NCBI GenBank assembly: GCA_000403945.1
Contig: APFI01000007.1
Span: 1 to 6,728, forward strand
DNA length: 6,728 bases
Direction: 5' to 3'
From: Desulfovibrio sp. Dsv1
GTDB taxonomy: Bacteria; Desulfobacterota; Desulfovibrionia; Desulfovibrionales; Desulfovibrionaceae
Shown here: piece by piece, positions 4,723 to 6,728 of the stretch
Layout: each line of letters begins with the position of its first letter
Position numbering within the stretch: the first letter of the stretch is position 1
Notes under the pieces: model-generated
Told to the model about the DNA's origin: nothing
The model's input: only the letters and a program-made list of their open reading frames with translations
Database searches by the model: none
Position numbers and translations under genes: made by a program

Positions 4723-5646
4723 ATGAACCCAAATCTGCTTCCCGCCGTGGCCAATCCTGCCTTTGGCCGGCTCAAGGCCGTGCTGGACCGGCTGGGTGCG
4801 GCCCCGCCCCAAGTGCTGTTACTGGAAGGCGGCAGCGAAGAACAGCGCCTAGATCTGGCCCGCTACTGGGCCGCGCGCTGCAACTGTCCCCAAGCCGCAA
4901 GTCGGGAGGATGGCGCGCCCTGCCTAGCCTGCCCGGTCTGCCTTCAGATCGCCTCGGGCGAATACTTGGATCTGGCCGCCTATGACGGGCGCATCAGCAA
5001 TCGCGAAGATGAGGAAAATCCCGGTCTGGTGCGCTCCTTCAACATGCAGCGGGTGCGTGAGCTGAAAAGCCGCCTGCGCGACACACCGCACGGCCAGGGC
5101 CGCCGGGTGGTGCTGCTCATGGGCCTGAGCCTGAACCGCGAGGAAGCGGCCAACGCCCTGCTCAAAGTCCTAGAAGACCCCTCGCCCACCACGGTTTTCG
5201 TACTTCTGGCTCCGCAACGGGAGCAGCTTCTGCCCACCTTGGTGTCGCGCTCTTTCTGCCTGACCTTGCCTTGGCCGGACAGCCGGACGCGAGACGCGGC
5301 CCTAGCCCTCTGGGAAGAGACTCTGGCCGCTTTTCTATGCGACGGGCATGGTTTTCTGGACAAGGTTTCCACACGGGGAGCCATGTACCCGGCCTTGGCG
5401 GGCCGCCTGTTGCTGGCATGTCAGAAATCTTTGAGTCGCGTATTGGCCGACGAGGCCGAAAGCCCGCTGGACATCAGCCTGGCCGCTCTGGACGCGCGCG
5501 GTCGGGCCGTGTGCTGCCGTTGGCTGGCCGAAGCGCAGGACATGCTCCAGTACGGCGTCACGCCCGCCCGTGTGCTGGAAACCTTGGCTGCGCGGATCTT
5601 CGTGCTGCGCCGAGACGTTACAGGCAAGGCATTGCAGAACCATTGA
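4723..5646 (+). CDS. holB: DNA polymerase III, delta prime subunit (clamp loader)
   Basis: Delta prime is the stator subunit of the clamp-loader complex that places the sliding clamp on primed DNA. The 307-residue product starts at ATG 4723, with only a weak AAGCGGCAG before it. Residues 1-50 resemble the AAA+ fold start (NPAFGRLKAVLDRLGAAPPQVLLLEG) but the Walker A loop is degenerate (GGSEEQR, no GKT/S), as in other delta prime proteins that do not hydrolyse ATP. The zinc module is Cys55 (or Cys53), Cys67, Cys70 and Cys73. RRVVLLM...NREEAANALLKVLEDPS (127-154) is the strongly conserved Walker B/sensor region, and TTVFVLLAP.....LLPTLVSRS (156-177) holds the arginine-finger motif, here SRS where SRC is usual. 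The C-terminal part is helical and poorly conserved, as expected. Confusion with DnaX (tau/gamma) is excluded by the missing P-loop and the short length. Likely an operon with purA. Confidence 0.92.
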   Translation: MNPNLLPAVANPAFGRLKAVLDRLGAAPPQVLLLEGGSEEQRLDLARYWAARCNCPQAASREDGAPCLACPVCLQIASGEYLDLAAYDGRISNREDEENPGLVRSFNMQRVRELKSRLRDTPHGQGRRVVLLMGLSLNREEAANALLKVLEDPSPTTVFVLLAPQREQLLPTLVSRSFCLTLPWPDSRTRDAALALWEETLAAFLCDGHGFLDKVSTRGAMYPALAGRLLLACQKSLSRVLADEAESPLDISLAALDARGRAVCCRWLAEAQDMLQYGVTPARVLETLAARIFVLRRDVTGKALQNH

Positions 5647-5659
5647 CACATTTCATGCC

Positions 5660-6605
5660 CGAACCACTTACTCTCCGTGCGCATGGCGCCCACCGCACCG
5701 CTCCGCCCCAGAACGGCGGGGATCAGAGCAGCAGGAAAAACTGCCGCAAAGCAATGCCCCGCTGTTAACAAACGTGGCCACCGCGCCCTTGTCCCCCCCT
5801 CGCACGCAATTCAGTGGAAGGCGACCGGATAGCGCCGCCGCAGAAGCTTATGGGCACATACAGCAAGGCGAAACACCACAGTTCGCTGTCACCGAAGAGC
5901 AACAGCGGCCTCCCGGCCAGACAGACCAGCAGCAGATGGGCGGCACTGGCCGCGTCCCGCCGCCAGTGCCGGAAAACCCGCATGTGCAGCAAGGTGCCCC
6001 AGCAGGCTCATGCCCGCGTTGAAGGCGAAAAAACAGCTGTGCTCCTGTGCGGACAGGCCGAATCGGTTCTGGAAAACATAGGACGAAACCGCCAAGTAGG
6101 CCATGAAAGGCATGCTCATGGCGGAAAAAGCAGGAGCGGCGCGCTGCAACCCGGCGCGCGCAAGACCACGAAAATCCGTCCTGGGACGCGGAAAACCGAG
6201 CCCTGTGTGACAACGGGCACGGGTTTCCCACAGGGCTAGGCCGCCGCCAGCCACCGGAACCAGCGTGGGGGCCAAGATGGCCATGGTCTGAATCCAAGTG
6301 ACAACCTTTTTCATGGTCTTGCCGCGCAGGATATTTTTGACCACAGCCAAGGAATGGCGCTGACCACGCCGCTGCCCACAGCCTGAAGCCCGTGTCAGAA
6401 CAGCAGCGGGCCGATGCCAGCGGCCAGGGCAATGCAGACGCTGGGCAGAATGTAAAACGCGCTTCCGGTCAACAGAACATGCCTGCGGCCGTATTTGTCG
6501 CTGAGCGGGCCCCAGGCCAGCATGGACGGGGCGAGGAGCAAACTGCTCACCTTAAGGCTGGCCAGACTGTAGGAAGTGTCCAAGGCCTCGGCCATCTAGC
6601 GGTAT
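5660..6605 (-). pseudogene. Decayed MFS drug-efflux transporter (Bcr/CflA-like)
   Basis: Fragments of a major facilitator run in order on the minus strand, facing holB. From 6595: MAEALDTSYSLASLKVSS, then the loop 2-3 signature GPLSDKYGRR, then LLTGSAFYILPSVCIALAAG, to a TGA at 6397-6395. The frame continues past it with HGLQAVGSGVVSAIP, then shifts near 6345 to VVKNILRGKTMKKVVTWIQT and ILAPTLVPVAGG. After an apparent internal deletion, FSAMSMPFMAYLAVSSYVFQ and LSAQEHSCFFAFNAGMSLLG follow, and then, one frame over, PLLLFGDSELWCFALLYVPI and FCGGAIRSPSTEL. Traces such as VNSGALLCGSF reach about 5700. At least one stop, several frameshifts and one deletion are needed, so no product is expected. 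The first membrane segment is missing because the gene begins at the edge of an IS3-family terminus (6606). An intact homologue would expel small toxic molecules by proton antiport. Confidence 0.82.
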
Positions 6606-6728
6606 TGTAAAGCCCCCTCAGTTAGTGCAAAGCCAAACTGGAGCTCCCAGCATGCTTGAAGGCAAGCTCTTCTGGAGTGAGATTGCCCAATGATTCGTGT
6701 GGCCCTTGCTCGTTGTATTCCTGTACCC
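6606..6728 (-). mobile_element. Terminus of an IS3-family insertion sequence, cut by the window edge
   Basis: The plus strand reads TGTAAAGCCCCCTCAGTTAG from 6606, beginning with the TG typical of IS3-family ends. The transposase stop is only 16 bp inside. The element would extend beyond 6728. Everything to its left is the MFS pseudogene, so 6605/6606 is the probable insertion boundary. The exact end is judged by eye, since the other terminus is not available. Confidence 0.7.
6622..6728 (-). CDS. IS3-family transposase (OrfB), C-terminal 34 residues only
   Basis: The minus-strand frame open from the right edge reads VQEYNEQGPHESLGNLTPEE, then ten residues beginning LAFKHAG, then LALH and TAA at 6624-6622. 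The block YNEQGPHESLGNLTPEE corresponds to the conserved end of IS3 OrfB rve-type integrases (usually YN..RPH..L...TP..), located just after the catalytic Glu. Gly replaces the common Arg before PH. Whether the rest is intact cannot be seen. The DDE residues lie outside the window. Confidence 0.85.
   Translation of the reverse strand, partial: VQEYNEQGPHESLGNLTPEELAFKHAGSSSLALH

Noticed and set aside
3347..4732. A 461-codon open frame on the minus strand opposite purA
   Set aside because: It is the antisense shadow of the well-supported purA gene in GC-rich DNA. Its product is Ala/Gly/His-rich with no motifs.
5677..5698. GTGCG...CGCAC inverted repeat just after holB as a terminator
   Set aside because: It is only a five-base outer stem with no following T run, and it lies in decaying transporter sequence.
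5271..5768. A long plus-strand frame inside and past holB
   Set aside because: It overlaps holB in another frame, reads as low-complexity Arg/Gly/Pro-rich sequence and has no motif.
5814..6239. Plus-strand open frames over the MFS region
   Set aside because: The minus strand carries clear transporter blocks here. The plus frames are shadows of the decayed gene, Gln/Arg-rich with no family signature.

Overview
The window looks like the chromosome of a sulfate-reducing deltaproteobacterium (Desulfovibrionaceae-like). I infer this from the GC-rich housekeeping block, the purA-holB pairing and the style of the proteins; no database search was possible. It splits into a GC-rich core segment (about 3425-5646) holding two intact genes, and AT-richer or scrambled accessory DNA on both sides that is mostly insertion-sequence debris and broken genes.

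Left part. Positions 1-716 hold no gene I recognise: an open frame running in from the left edge, a weak 88-89 codon ORF and an AT-rich stretch. Next is an intact Sfp-type 4'-phosphopantetheinyl transferase (about 717-1508). No carrier-protein client is visible in the window.

Positions 1510-3082 are an insertion-sequence graveyard. A 712-bp IS1595-family element (1620-2331) keeps both terminal inverted repeats, but its transposase is broken by a one-base deletion and a nonsense codon. It abuts, and probably landed inside, an older reverse-oriented relative whose left end lies at 2332-2429. Beyond that end lies a frameshifted remnant of a YjbQ-family gene (2439-2678), cut off exactly where a third, doubly truncated IS1595-family fragment begins (2679 to about 3082).

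Core. The 340-bp leader 3083-3424 contains a plausible promoter and a run of hairpins. It is followed by intact purA (adenylosuccinate synthetase, 3425-4702) and, 20 bp later on the same strand, holB (DNA polymerase III delta prime, 4723-5646). The two probably form an operon serving nucleotide synthesis and replication.

Right part. On the minus strand, facing holB, lies a heavily decayed drug-efflux MFS transporter gene (Bcr/CflA-like, about 5660-6605). Its first membrane segment is missing where the terminus of an IS3-family element begins (6606 to the right edge). That element contributes the last 34 codons of its transposase.

I see no CRISPR array, tRNA, rRNA, or convincing new multi-gene system. 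The notable content is the layered insertion history, the structured purA leader and the orphan phosphopantetheinyl transferase.
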